Assembly: GCF_023702715.1 (NCBI RefSeq)
Contig: NZ_CP098480.1
Span: 2,604,001 to 2,668,000, forward strand
DNA: 64,000 bases
DNA from: Acinetobacter sp. C32I
GTDB lineage: Bacteria; Pseudomonadota; Gammaproteobacteria; Pseudomonadales; Moraxellaceae
Direction: 5' to 3'
Shown here: in pieces, positions 10,679-20,185 of the stretch
How the letters are laid out: the number at the start of each line of letters is the position of its first letter
Numbering within the stretch: position 1 is the stretch's first letter
Position numbers and translations under genes: made by a program
The notes under the pieces: model-generated
What the model was told of the DNA's origin: nothing
Database searches by the model: none
The model's input: the letters and a program-made list of their open reading frames with translations, nothing else

Positions 10679-12502
10679 ATGCCAGCTTATAAAGCCCCGC
10701 TCCGTGATATTCGTTTCTTAATGAACGAAATGTTAGATTATCCAGCACATTACCAAACTTTGACAAGTGGTCAAAATGCGGATGCTGAAACAGTTGATAT
10801 GATTCTTGAAGGTGCAGCAGATTATTGCGAAAACGTACTTTCTCCGCTGAATCAATCTGGTGACGAAGAAGGCTGTACTTTTAACAACGGCGAAGTCACT
10901 ACACCTAAAGGTTTTAAAGAAGCATACGACCAATTCGTTATGGGTGGTTGGCAAGGTCTTTCTTATCCAGAAGAATTTGGTGGTCAAGGCTTACCAATGT
11001 CTTTAAACCTGATCAAATCTGAAATGATGGGAACAGCGAACTGGTCATTCACTATGTATCCAGGTTTGAGCACAGGCTGTATGAACACGATCATGCAGTT
11101 CGGTACAGACGAACAAAAAAATACCTATATGCCTAAATTGGTTGAAGGGACTTGGTCTGGCACGATGTGCTTAACTGAACCACAATGTGGTACTGACTTA
11201 GGTCAAGTTAAAACCAAAGCAGAGCCTGCTGCTGATGGCACCTACAAAATCTCTGGGACTAAAATCTTCATCTCTGCAGGTGAGCATGATTTAACCGAGA
11301 ACATCATCCACATCGTATTGGCTCGCCTTCCAGATGCGCCAGCAGGTACACGTGGTATTTCTTTATTCATCGTACCGAAGTTCATCCCAACTGCGGATGG
11401 CGGCGTAGGTGAGCGTAATACTGTTTCTTGTGGTTCAATCGAACACAAAATGGGGATCAAAGCCTCTGCAACTGCAGTGCTTAACTTTGACAATGCAACT
11501 GGTTATCTGATCGGTGAAATCAACAAAGGCTTGCACGCAATGTTTACCTTTATGAACACTGCCCGTATCGGTACAGCAGTTCAAGGTATTGCACACGCTG
11601 AACTTTCGTTCCAAGGTGCTTTACCGTATGCAAAAGACCGTATGTCTATGCGCGCCCTTTCTGGTAAGAAAGAACCTGAACGCGTTGGTGATGCGATCAT
11701 TCACCATGCCGATGTTCGTCGTATGTTATTGACGCAAAAAGCAATTGCTGAAGGCGGCCGCTCAATGATCTATCATGCTGCAAAACTTGCAGACAAAATG
11801 ACAGATGCATTGGTTAATGGTGATCAAGCCGCTTATGAAGCTTACGATGACAAACTTGGTTTCTACACCCCGATCCTAAAAGGCTTCTTGACTGAACTTG
11901 GCTTAGAAGCAGCCAACCACGGTATGCAAGTATACGGCGGTCATGGCTATATCCGTGAATGGGGTATGGAACAAATCGCACGTGATGCACGTATCTCAAC
12001 CTTGTATGAAGGTACTACAGGGATTCAAGCACTGGACTTAATTGGTCGTAAAGTTCTACTCAGCTCAAAAGGTAAAGTGGTTCGTGACTATACCGCTGAA
12101 ATCTTGAAGTTCTGTGCAACACATGCACGTAACAAGTATCTCCGTCGTTTTGCTTGGGACTTAACTAAGCTTTGCGCTCAATGGAATACCTTAACCGTTC
12201 GTATCATGCTTGCTGCACGTAAAGACCGTGACATCGTTTCTTCAGCTTCAGTTGATTTCTTGATGTTCTCTGGCTATGTGATGATGGCTTACTTCTGGGC
12301 ACAACAAGCAGTGGTTGCTTCTGAGAAACTAGAAGCAGGGAATGGTAGTGAAACCCCTGAATTCTATAAAGCAAAAATTAAAGTTGCTGATTTCTACTTC
12401 GACCGTTTATTGCCACGTGCACAAGGTCATGCAGAATCAATGGTAACGACATCTCGTACCTTGACTTCACTTGCACCTGAACATTTCAGCTTCGATTACT
12501 AA
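10679..12502 (+). CDS. Acyl-CoA dehydrogenase (long, about 600-residue FAD type)
   Basis: An FAD-dependent acyl-CoA dehydrogenase of 607 residues, the longer class with an extra C-terminal domain (the group that includes DmdC-like and many fatty-acyl enzymes). Visible features are MCLTEPQCGTDLG (FAD/substrate loop), KISGTKIFISAGEHDLTE, the conserved GGHGYIREWGMEQIARDARI, and LYEGTTGIQALDL with the likely catalytic glutamate. It should oxidise an acyl-CoA to the enoyl-CoA and pass electrons to ETF. Chain length or substrate cannot be set from sequence alone. No other beta-oxidation genes adjoin it. A strong terminator follows. Confidence 0.88.
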   Translation: MPAYKAPLRDIRFLMNEMLDYPAHYQTLTSGQNADAETVDMILEGAADYCENVLSPLNQSGDEEGCTFNNGEVTTPKGFKEAYDQFVMGGWQGLSYPEEFGGQGLPMSLNLIKSEMMGTANWSFTMYPGLSTGCMNTIMQFGTDEQKNTYMPKLVEGTWSGTMCLTEPQCGTDLGQVKTKAEPAADGTYKISGTKIFISAGEHDLTENIIHIVLARLPDAPAGTRGISLFIVPKFIPTADGGVGERNTVSCGSIEHKMGIKASATAVLNFDNATGYLIGEINKGLHAMFTFMNTARIGTAVQGIAHAELSFQGALPYAKDRMSMRALSGKKEPERVGDAIIHHADVRRMLLTQKAIAEGGRSMIYHAAKLADKMTDALVNGDQAAYEAYDDKLGFYTPILKGFLTELGLEAANHGMQVYGGHGYIREWGMEQIARDARISTLYEGTTGIQALDLIGRKVLLSSKGKVVRDYTAEILKFCATHARNKYLRRFAWDLTKLCAQWNTLTVRIMLAARKDRDIVSSASVDFLMFSGYVMMAYFWAQQAVVASEKLEAGNGSETPEFYKAKIKVADFYFDRLLPRAQGHAESMVTTSRTLTSLAPEHFSFDY

Positions 12503-12515
12503 TCGATACTGCAAT

Positions 12516-12545
12516 AAAAAAGAGCGCTTAATGCGCTCTTTTTTA
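12516..12545. terminator. Intrinsic terminator after the acyl-CoA dehydrogenase gene
   Basis: The stem AAAAAAGAGCGC / GCGCTCTTTTTT has a short loop. It is symmetric enough to serve the convergent minus-strand lipoprotein gene too. Confidence 0.88.
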
Positions 12546-12562
12546 TTTTGAATACAGATGAT

Positions 12563-13240
12563 TTATTCAACTTTCTTGAATACATAGGCTTGTTCTGGGA
12601 ATGGATATTCTTTAAAGAATTTACGATTCCGCCCATTATCGCCATTCCAGATCTTGTCCAAATCCATCACCAAGTCCTGATTCGGACTGACTTGATAGTA
12701 CAAGTTGACATCCGCAGCATCACAACGAATCATAATTTCGTTCAGTTCTTTATGCACATGCCACTGTACCTGTTTACAGGTTTGCTCAATCTTGGCAATG
12801 TTGCGTGACGGATCTGAACCGAGGCGGCTGAAACTGGTATTGGTCCAGAATACCGAGCCATCCTCCATTAAATTCAGAATATATTCCGCTTCTTTCTCGT
12901 TATTCACACAGCCAGCAAAAGCATCACTACAAGGAATGCGTGCATGATAACGGCCCGCATATACCAAATCGGCTTCGGAAGGTTGACTCAAATTATGTTT
13001 ACGGTCCGCAGAATACGGCAATGTTGCTTGGCCAGCCACTTGGGTCAATGACAACCCTTGTGCATCAGATGCAACTGGCTCCTGTTCATCGGCCAGTACT
13101 TCGCTTGCATTACGACTCGATTGCATCTGGGCTTGTTGTTTCATTGGCTCGGGATGGTGGCTATCACAAGCACTCAAACCAAGACTCAATAGAACTCCTA
13201 CACTCACATACTGTAAGAATAACCTGAACTGCATATTCAT
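12563..13240 (-). CDS. Putative lipoprotein, NlpE-like fragment
   Basis: A 225-residue predicted lipoprotein: signal MNMQFRLFLQYVSVGVLLSL followed by GLSAC, then a Gln/Ser-rich linker. A globular region begins near residue 90 with YAGRYHARIPCSDAFAGC. The pattern G-x-Y-x-x-x-x-PCxD resembles the start of the NlpE/copper-homeostasis N-terminal domain, but the second cysteine is displaced and I would not assign NlpE function. The C-terminus (VMDLDKIWNGDN...FPEQAYVFKKV) is unassigned. A second in-frame ATG at 13234 is possible. No operon partner is evident. Confidence 0.65.
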   Translation of the reverse strand: MNMQFRLFLQYVSVGVLLSLGLSACDSHHPEPMKQQAQMQSSRNASEVLADEQEPVASDAQGLSLTQVAGQATLPYSADRKHNLSQPSEADLVYAGRYHARIPCSDAFAGCVNNEKEAEYILNLMEDGSVFWTNTSFSRLGSDPSRNIAKIEQTCKQVQWHVHKELNEIMIRCDAADVNLYYQVSPNQDLVMDLDKIWNGDNGRNRKFFKEYPFPEQAYVFKKVE

Positions 13241-13579
13241 AAATCTCTAACATCAATATCGTTATCGCGTGCGTTTCACAAACAGACCCCGAACCTCGGA
13301 AAATATAGGGATCATTGCCATGTTCGTCTATTCCCCAAATGGGTAATAGCCAATGCGATAGGACTGAAATAGCAAATTGACAAAGCAGTATGCTTTAATT
13401 CGGTGCATTTTAGGCGATGCTGTTGGTTTTTCCATCAAAGATTTACACAACTTAACTAATTTCCCATCTGTTTAAACTTTAAAAAATTCAGTTCGACCCT
13501 ATCTCTTAAATAACAGCATCTTAAACTGCAAAAATTTAATTTTTTACTGCTGTTTCATAAATTTAAGGAGACAAACTCG
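13241..13579. other. Intergenic region of 339 nt
   Basis: It separates divergent genes. The right end carries AAGGAG 10 nt before the PspC gene. A perfect TTGACA occurs near 13376 without a good -10 box at the right spacing. I see no RNA gene or repeat. Confidence 0.4.
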
Positions 13580-13849
13580 ATGGCCAACTCTGGTTTATAT
13601 CGCTCAAACCAACAAAGCATGATCGCTGGTGTGATGGGCGGTATTGCGGAACGATTTGGTTGGAACGCAAATTTATTACGCCTGATCTTTGTTGTGATCT
13701 CACTCATGAGTGCAGCCTTTCCAGGTATTTTGGTCTATCTGATTTTATGGTTGGTGATTCCAAAACAGCAGCAAGCGCGTGTTGATCATGTGCAAGGTTA
13801 TAACCAACCTGTAAAAACCATTTATGAAGACCAAAGCATAAAACGTTAA
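13580..13849 (+). CDS. PspC-domain membrane protein
   Basis: A small 89-residue protein that is almost entirely a PspC domain: LYRSNQQSMIAGVMGGIAE (amphipathic start with the GV-GGIAE signature), then a membrane segment LLRLIFVVISLMSAAFPGILVYLILWLVIP. In enterobacteria PspC works with PspA/PspB in envelope-stress sensing; here the gene stands alone, so its role is uncertain. It has a good AAGGAG Shine-Dalgarno and is closed by a strong terminator. Confidence 0.85.
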   Translation: MANSGLYRSNQQSMIAGVMGGIAERFGWNANLLRLIFVVISLMSAAFPGILVYLILWLVIPKQQQARVDHVQGYNQPVKTIYEDQSIKR

Positions 13850-13870
13850 TTCTCTTTTACCTTTTTGGTC

Positions 13871-13913
13871 GCTACGGTTGAAATTACCCCTAATCCAACC
13901 GTAGCTTTTTTTT
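13871..13913 (+). terminator. Intrinsic terminator after the PspC gene
   Basis: A perfect 10-bp stem GCTACGGTTG / CAACCGTAGC with a 15-nt loop, followed by eight T residues. Confidence 0.9.
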
Positions 13914-13921
13914 CTTAAAAA

Positions 13922-15022
13922 TTAGCCCATCCGATTCAGTTGCTGTTGCAAAGCCGCAATCATATCGGCACGACTGATCATTCCAATCAAGCGCTGTTCT
14001 TCAACCACAGGAATATAGTTAAACGACTTTTCCACAAAATAAGGCACCAAATCCTGAATCGGCTGTAAGGGGCTGACTGTCACGACTTTATGGCTCATGA
14101 TTTGTCGGACATAATGCTGCCACGAATTGCGTGGATCAGCCGCTCCTTTAAACCACTCCACCACTTCATATAAGGCCAAGGTCCCGACCAACTGATTATC
14201 GGCATTGACAACTGGCATACTCATTAAATTCACAGCCTTAAACTTGTCTAAGGCTTGATGAATATCATCATGCTCATGTAACTTAATCACATCACGGCTC
14301 ATAATGTCCTGACAGACAAAGGAGTTCACCAAACGTTCATTGGCATGTGATTGAGCTTCCAGAATGATTTTTTCTAAATCGTACTGGCTAATATCCAATA
14401 GTTCCGTGTGATGCTCGAGCGCATATTCAATATCTTTGGGTTGAATCGAAACTTTCTGGGTGGGTGTCGGATCTTTTGAACGCTCATTCACATGTGCGGT
14501 CAGTGGATAATGACGTCCAATCAAACGATTAAAGAACACGGCAAACAATAATAATAAAATCGAGTTCAACAATACGGGGTACAAAATAAAATAAAACCCC
14601 AAACGATGCACCGCATCCCCTCCTAATACTGCAGTAATTGCAACTGCACCACTCGGTGGATGTAATGAATCCGTTGTCATCATCAGGAAGATGGCCAAAC
14701 CGACAGCAACACTAAAAGCCCCAGTTAAGTCGGGTAGATATTGCGTACAGACCACACCGATAAACCCAGCCAAGGTATTTCCAACAATGACATTCCAAGG
14801 TTGTGCCAAAGGACTATTTGGCACCGCAAATAACAGTACCGAAGATGCGCCCATCGGTGCGATATACCATGCATTCATGCCACCAAGCACATACCAGCTG
14901 ATCAGTGACGAAATTGCCAAGCCACACAATGCACCAAAGGCAGAGAGTCCCCTTTCTTTTAAAGGCAGAACTTTATAGTTGGGTTTTAGATAATTTAGCC
15001 AGTCTGATTGGGTCAAGCTCAC
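13922..15022 (-). CDS. HPP-family integral membrane protein with tandem CBS domains
   Basis: A 366-residue protein. The first half (about residues 1-170) is the HPP family membrane domain with several helices and the TTDSLHPPSGAVAI segment containing the His-Pro-Pro that names the family. The second half holds two CBS domains: DIMSRDVIKL...MPVVNADNQLVGTLAL and IMSHKVVTVSP...IPVVEEQRLIGMIS, which usually bind adenine nucleotides as regulators. HPP proteins have been linked to nitrite transport in plastids and cyanobacteria; the substrate here is unknown. The minus-strand start MSLTQSDWL is the first good ATG. Confidence 0.85.
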   Translation of the reverse strand: MSLTQSDWLNYLKPNYKVLPLKERGLSAFGALCGLAISSLISWYVLGGMNAWYIAPMGASSVLLFAVPNSPLAQPWNVIVGNTLAGFIGVVCTQYLPDLTGAFSVAVGLAIFLMMTTDSLHPPSGAVAITAVLGGDAVHRLGFYFILYPVLLNSILLLLFAVFFNRLIGRHYPLTAHVNERSKDPTPTQKVSIQPKDIEYALEHHTELLDISQYDLEKIILEAQSHANERLVNSFVCQDIMSRDVIKLHEHDDIHQALDKFKAVNLMSMPVVNADNQLVGTLALYEVVEWFKGAADPRNSWQHYVRQIMSHKVVTVSPLQPIQDLVPYFVEKSFNYIPVVEEQRLIGMISRADMIAALQQQLNRMG

Positions 15023-15505
15023 AATGCACCTTGCTGGAATCGTGTTGTTTTATTCGATGCAGCAGTATACGCCTAAATTACAATGAAGGTGTATTTAAGT
15101 TATATCTTTCAGCTATACGCAATTTGAATAACATTGAATCATTCCTTCTTAGCAACTTAGGCCAAATTTAGCGAGAATATATGCCTTTATGCACCTATCA
15201 TTTTGATTTTTTCAGCATTGTTGGTAGTTTCAACAAAGCAGTCTGTATACGTGAACAGACTTTAGCTATTTACACTTAACATCAGCCGAATACTTCAAGC
15301 TTTCGTCATACTTGTTGTTATTTTTATTTTTCATACTTCAGGAGCCTCTCTCGTCTGACCTTGGATATTTTGAGTAACTTTTATTTTTCCTTTTTTCTTA
15401 GGCTTTTCTTTGATTTTAATCGCCTATTTTTTATTGATAGTTTCAATTTAACACATCAAAGCGTTCTAAAACGGTTGTATCTTCACGCTTGAATAAGGAT
15501 ATTGT
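15023..15505. other. Intergenic region of 483 nt with a small palindrome
   Basis: An AT-rich stretch between divergent transporter genes. A perfect 7-bp inverted repeat, AGTCTGT (15240-15246) / ACAGACT (15255-15261) with an 8-nt spacer, could be an operator for either gene. AAGGA precedes the SLC13 start at 15506. No RNA gene was recognised. Confidence 0.35.
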
Positions 15506-16918
15506 ATGAATGTACCTCACTTGGAAACCCCAACCAATGCAATGCCCAAAGGCCTACTAAGAGGCTGGATCATTATTAGCATTGCCACTTTGTTATCTTT
15601 GGGTCTCTATCAGGTTTTGCCTTATGACGAGCATGCCAATAAGGGTTTAAGTCTTTTATTGTTTATTGCCATTTTATGGCTGACGGAAGCAATTCACATC
15701 ACTATTACCGCACTATTGGTACCTGTTTTGGCTGTACTGATCGGAATGCCCTCCGACAGTAATGGTGAGCTGGTGCCTATTAGTACCAGTAAAGCATTAA
15801 GCACTTTTGCCGACCCGATTATCTTTCTGTTTTTTGGTGGCTTTGCACTTGCAACAGCACTGCATATCCAAAAGCTGGATCGTAAAATTGCCATGTGGAT
15901 TATCTCCATGTCCCGAGGGCATTTGGGTATTTCCGTTCTGACCATTTTTATCGTTACTGCTATTTTATCCATGTGGATTTCCAATACAGCGACGGCGGCA
16001 ATGATGCTTCCCTTGGCACTCGGCCTATTATCACATTTGGATATTGCCAAAGAACGTAGAACCTTTGTTTTTATCCTGCTTGGCATTGCTTATTCAGCCA
16101 GTATTGGTGGTTTAGGAACCTTAGTCGGTTCACCGCCGAATGCCATCGCTGCAAAAGCTTTGGGCTATGACTTTACAGACTGGATGAAAATCGGCTTGCC
16201 AATGATGTTACTAATCTTGCCTGCCATGTTAGTGAGCCTGTATTTAGCATTACGTCCAAAACTCAATCATAAAGTTGAGTTTAAAACAGAACATATTCCT
16301 TGGACCAAGATGCGTATTGCCACCATGCTGTTATTTATCGCTACAGCTATGGCTTGGATTTTCAGCAAGAGCATCAGTGAAATGTTTGGAATTAGTCAGC
16401 CTGATACTTGGGTAGCGCTAAGTGCAGCATGTTTGGTGGTCATTTTAGGAACTGCGACATGGAAAGACATTTCTGATAATACCGATTGGGGCGTCTTGAT
16501 GCTATTCGGGGGAGGTTTAACCCTAAGCGCGGTGCTTAAAGATTCAGGAACCTCTTTAGTCCTAGGGCAAACCTTGGCCAATGCCTTTGGTGATACCTCA
16601 CCTTTGCTGATCATTATTATTGTGACTGCTTTTATTATTTTCTTAACTGAATTTACCAGCAATACAGCTTCCGCAGCATTATTGGTTCCCGTATTTGCAG
16701 CCATTGCAGATCAAATGGGGATGCCTAAAGAAATTCTCGTGATTGTCATTGGTATTGGTGCGTCATGTGCCTTTATGCTTCCCGTTGCAACACCACCTAA
16801 TGCCATCGTGTTTGGTACAGGCTTTGTGCAGCAGAGTGAGATGATGAGAGTTGGTATTATCCTCAATGTCCTTTGTGTTGCGCTGATTTCAAGTTTTGTT
16901 TATCTATTCTTTCTTTAA
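15506..16918 (+). CDS. SLC13/DASS-family anion:sodium symporter
   Basis: A 470-residue inner-membrane carrier of the divalent anion:Na+ symporter family, with about 11-12 hydrophobic segments. The two family signatures are both present: SNTATAAMMLPL in the first half and SNTASAALLVPV in the second, each with a paired Pro-Pro-Asn-Ala turn (GSPPNAIAA and TPPNAIVFG). These form the two Na+/carboxylate sites in the VcINDY structure. Likely substrates are C4-dicarboxylates or related acids; sulfate is less likely. It is monocistronic, ending in a TTCG-loop terminator. Confidence 0.88.
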   Translation: MNVPHLETPTNAMPKGLLRGWIIISIATLLSLGLYQVLPYDEHANKGLSLLLFIAILWLTEAIHITITALLVPVLAVLIGMPSDSNGELVPISTSKALSTFADPIIFLFFGGFALATALHIQKLDRKIAMWIISMSRGHLGISVLTIFIVTAILSMWISNTATAAMMLPLALGLLSHLDIAKERRTFVFILLGIAYSASIGGLGTLVGSPPNAIAAKALGYDFTDWMKIGLPMMLLILPAMLVSLYLALRPKLNHKVEFKTEHIPWTKMRIATMLLFIATAMAWIFSKSISEMFGISQPDTWVALSAACLVVILGTATWKDISDNTDWGVLMLFGGGLTLSAVLKDSGTSLVLGQTLANAFGDTSPLLIIIIVTAFIIFLTEFTSNTASAALLVPVFAAIADQMGMPKEILVIVIGIGASCAFMLPVATPPNAIVFGTGFVQQSEMMRVGIILNVLCVALISSFVYLFFL

Positions 16919-16920
16919 TA

Positions 16921-16943
16921 AAAAAGCGCTTCGGCGCTTTTTT
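16921..16943. terminator. Intrinsic terminator with TTCG loop
   Basis: The stem AAAAAGCGC / GCGCTTTTT closes on a TTCG tetraloop. It lies between the SLC13 gene and the convergent repair gene and is usable from both sides. Confidence 0.9.
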
Positions 16944-16968
16944 ATATTTTAAATCGATACGTCGCTAC

Positions 16969-17760
16969 TCAAATCAATTTTTCATTCAGATAACGCCAAT
17001 AACGTTTCGGCAGATATTGCACATGTAATTTGATATTTTGACGGGCTTTAATATTGATACTATTAAAATAATCTTTCCAAAGCTGATCGTATAAAACTTC
17101 CTGCTCATCAAGCTGCAACTGGAAGCTTTGGCTGCTGCCATTGTGAATATTGCGATCGATCTCATTTGCATCCATACAAATCTCATAGACATCATGTAAA
17201 TCATAATAAAGTCCATAATTGCGTTGTTCATCATAAATCAACCAACGTTGATCCTGATAACGGCGCCTAAAATGCGATTGAATCAAAGGTAATACATTAA
17301 AATCAGGACGAACTAAACTTAAAAATAGCCCATCTGTGGTTTTCTTAAACCGTACAAACGCTTCCATCCGATGCTTTTCACGGCCTACTTTTTTGGTCCA
17401 TTGAGAAATGGCCAACACACTCGGATGTAAATAATCTTTTTCTATAGAATGCTGCTGTTGAAAGACATAAATACAGTAATTAAATACATGCTGGTAGGCA
17501 TCTAGTGACTCCGACAAAGACGCAAAATAAATCTGCTTTAATGCTGCTTTAGACAGTTTTTGTTGTAAAGCAGACCAAACCCGCTGTGCATGCTGTTCAT
17601 GACTCGGAACCTCAATGACTTCAGAAAACAAGCCATGTTGTGCGCCATCCAATAAACCAAGCTGAACCTGAAACTCTTTAAACTGAAAGGCACGAAATAC
17701 ACAACTTAGTAAACCTGTCATGGAACCATCAAAATAATAGCTCAGTTGCTCATTCGACAT
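16969..17760 (-). CDS. TIGR03915-type DNA-metabolism protein (radical-SAM partner)
   Basis: A 263-residue protein without a membrane segment. It starts 2 nt after the stop of the upstream radical-SAM gene, so the two are certainly co-transcribed. The partner is recognisable as the TIGR03916 radical-SAM protein, whose usual neighbour is a TIGR03915 'probable DNA metabolism' protein. The visible pattern (YYFDGSMTGLLSCVFRAF at the N-terminus, KKVGREKHRMEAFVRFKK in the middle, then WLIYDEQRNYGLYYDL) fits that partner. In other genomes it can be fused to or linked with a uracil-DNA-glycosylase-like domain, which I do not see here. The biochemical role is unproven. Confidence 0.8.
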   Translation of the reverse strand: MSNEQLSYYFDGSMTGLLSCVFRAFQFKEFQVQLGLLDGAQHGLFSEVIEVPSHEQHAQRVWSALQQKLSKAALKQIYFASLSESLDAYQHVFNYCIYVFQQQHSIEKDYLHPSVLAISQWTKKVGREKHRMEAFVRFKKTTDGLFLSLVRPDFNVLPLIQSHFRRRYQDQRWLIYDEQRNYGLYYDLHDVYEICMDANEIDRNIHNGSSQSFQLQLDEQEVLYDQLWKDYFNSINIKARQNIKLHVQYLPKRYWRYLNEKLI

Positions 17761-17762
17761 TG

Positions 17763-19025
17763 TTAAAACCCTAAACTCAACTGAGCTGAAAGCTGCTTGA
17801 TATATTTGGATGAGCCTTGGGTTAAAATCTGCTGACGAATAAAACTAGAAGATAATTCCTTCTGAAAACGCGGACTGTCTTCACAACGAATAAAATACTG
17901 CGCGCGTGAATAGGCCACACCTAACTGCTTTAATAAATCGATATGAATTTTGCCAAAACGACGCGCCTGTACAATTTTCTTGGCAGATTTCACCCCAATA
18001 CCCGGCACGCGTAAAATCATAAGGTAATCAGCACGATTTAAATCGACTGGAAAATGCTCTGGATGCCGCAATGCCCAACTGAGTTTCGGGTCAACATCCA
18101 AATCTAGATGCGGGAAACGCTCATCCACAATTTCATTGACCTGAAAACCATAAAAACGCATCAGCCAATCACTCTGATAAAGCCGATTTTCTCGTAGCAA
18201 CGGTGGTGCAGAGCCGACCACAGGTAGATAATTATTCTCGGTATTAATCGGGATATAGCCTGAGAAATAGATCCGTTTTAATTTAAATTCTTTGTAATGT
18301 CGATCTGCCATAAACAGCACATCCTGATCCGTTTCCTGATGTGCGCCAACCACCATCTGCGTAGTCTGCCCTGCGGGAACATATTTCGGCACATGCTTGA
18401 TAATCTGACGTTCATCTTTCAATTGAATCAAGCGATCTCGAACCAGCCCTAAATCTTTTTGTACTTCTTGATGTGATTTTTCAGGTGCAAAGGCTTTTAA
18501 ACCGACTTCGGTTGGCATTTCCAGATTAATACTCATGCGATCGGCATACAGACCCGCTTCATGAATCAATTCAGGTGAAGCCCCCGGAATAGTTTTAAGA
18601 TGAATATAGCCATTAAAATTTTCTTCTAGGCGTAGTTTCTTCACCACCTGCAACATACGCTCCATGGTGTGGTCGGCTGACTTGAAAATCCCAGAACTGA
18701 GAAATAGCCCTTCGATATAATTACGTCGATAGAAATTAATGGTCAGGTCAACCACTTCCTGTACCGTAAATGCAGCCCGTTTCACATCGTTGGAACGGCG
18801 CGACACACAATAGGCACAATCAAAAATACAGACATTGCTAAACAGGATTTTCAGCAAGGAAACACAACGTCCATCTTCGGTATAGCTATGACAAATCCCT
18901 GCCCGACTGGCATCACCTAGACCTTTGTCTTTATTTTTACGGTCACTGCCACTAGAGGAACAGGACACATCATATTTGGCAGCGTCCGCTAAAATTTGCA
19001 GCTTTTCACGAATGCGATCAGACAT
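17763..19025 (-). CDS. Putative DNA modification/repair radical SAM protein (TIGR03916-like)
   Basis: A 420-residue radical-SAM protein. The cluster-binding motif CIFDCAYC (CX3CX2C) near residue 70 would hold the [4Fe-4S] that cleaves S-adenosylmethionine. The C-terminal part contains a helix-hairpin-helix DNA-binding motif, LRVPGIGVKSAKKIVQARRF. A radical-SAM core fused to HhH, followed by a TIGR03915 gene, is the arrangement expected for this predicted DNA-repair pair. The N-terminus holds an extra Ser/Cys-rich segment (YDVSCSSSGSD) conserved in the family. The lesion or modification handled is not known. Confidence 0.85.
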   Translation of the reverse strand: MSDRIREKLQILADAAKYDVSCSSSGSDRKNKDKGLGDASRAGICHSYTEDGRCVSLLKILFSNVCIFDCAYCVSRRSNDVKRAAFTVQEVVDLTINFYRRNYIEGLFLSSGIFKSADHTMERMLQVVKKLRLEENFNGYIHLKTIPGASPELIHEAGLYADRMSINLEMPTEVGLKAFAPEKSHQEVQKDLGLVRDRLIQLKDERQIIKHVPKYVPAGQTTQMVVGAHQETDQDVLFMADRHYKEFKLKRIYFSGYIPINTENNYLPVVGSAPPLLRENRLYQSDWLMRFYGFQVNEIVDERFPHLDLDVDPKLSWALRHPEHFPVDLNRADYLMILRVPGIGVKSAKKIVQARRFGKIHIDLLKQLGVAYSRAQYFIRCEDSPRFQKELSSSFIRQQILTQGSSKYIKQLSAQLSLGF

Positions 19026-19239
19026 TTCAAACGACCTGAGGAGAACAGAGAATATCGTTTAAAAATTAACATTTCAAAGTTGTGAAATTAAGAGCATGTG
19101 AGATGCAATACGTCATGAGGTGACGCTTAAATAAAGAATGTATAAAAATTTAATAACTATCAAAAAATTAAGAGTTTAAAATAATATAGGTGTAAATATG
19201 TGTAACTTAAAATCATATTCATACCTATTTTCACATTCA

Positions 19240-20034
19240 CTAGAATCTGCTTTTATCCTTACAAGTATTTGGATAAGTCTCTTTTCTCTTAAGGTCAAAA
19301 TCAAAAACAGGCTGAATCGGTATTTCCTCAGTACGGTAATAACACATTTCTCGCCATTTCATTGCTTCTTCTTTATTTTCTGGCAAACCATTGAGTCCAG
19401 AATAATAATTTTGAAACATATTCTCCTGACCATTTGCATAACCCATATTAGCAGCTTTTATGTACCATTCTGTTGAAACCTTACCATTTTTCTCTACCCC
19501 TAAACCTTGCTGATAAAGTACTCCAATATTATTCATTCCGGCTGGATTACCCTGCTCAGCAGCTTTTGTATACCAATACATTGCTTTTTTATAATCTGTA
19601 TCTACACCATAACCTAGATGAAAAAATGTGCCTAACCTGAACTGAGCATCAGCATTGCCTGCTTGCGCAGCCCCTTCAGATAGTTTGAACATCTTAACTA
19701 CAAAAGTACTTAAGTCTTCTTTCCGATAATAAAGCGTAGTCAAATTCAATTTAGCTAAAGCACTCCCTTGTTCAGCCGCTTGTTGAAAGAGCTTTTCAAT
19801 TTCTAAGGCTTTTTTTGCTTTTGTCGCTTCGTCGTAATTTCTATCTCGGATATGATCATTCATATTCTTATAATAGACTAAGGCTGCATAATCATTTAAT
19901 TCATCGGCACTTAAATCTTTAAAGTGGTAATCATAAGAGGCTGAAAGGTAAGTCCAATTATGTTTTAAATAGTTAAAACCCAAAAACCCTAAAAATAATA
20001 TAAAAACACCAAGATAATACTTTTTTAAATTCAT
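19240..20034 (-). CDS. Membrane-anchored Sel1-repeat protein
   Basis: About 264 residues with one N-terminal membrane segment (YYLGVFILFLGFLGFNYL) followed by Sel1-like (TPR-related) repeats. Repeat units are visible as AAEQGSALAKLNLTTLY, GAAQAGNADAQFRLGTFF, AAEQGNPAGMNNIGVLYQQG and AANMGYANGQENMF. It should face the periplasm and bind protein partners; no specific role can be inferred. The frame also opens from a GTG at 20064 with AGGA 4 nt before it. I prefer the ATG at 20034 because it begins directly at the membrane anchor. It is monocistronic. Confidence 0.8.
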   Translation of the reverse strand: MNLKKYYLGVFILFLGFLGFNYLKHNWTYLSASYDYHFKDLSADELNDYAALVYYKNMNDHIRDRNYDEATKAKKALEIEKLFQQAAEQGSALAKLNLTTLYYRKEDLSTFVVKMFKLSEGAAQAGNADAQFRLGTFFHLGYGVDTDYKKAMYWYTKAAEQGNPAGMNNIGVLYQQGLGVEKNGKVSTEWYIKAANMGYANGQENMFQNYYSGLNGLPENKEEAMKWREMCYYRTEEIPIQPVFDFDLKRKETYPNTCKDKSRF

Positions 20035-20185
20035 TTCAGAACAATCTAATTTATACCAGTACACACCATCCTAACAAAATTTCATAGAAGCCTAAATACA
20101 AAATATAATCGTTATATTTTAAATACCAATAGACATGAACAGCAGATCATCTTAAAATTTTTAAAACCCTGAAAATACTTTATTT

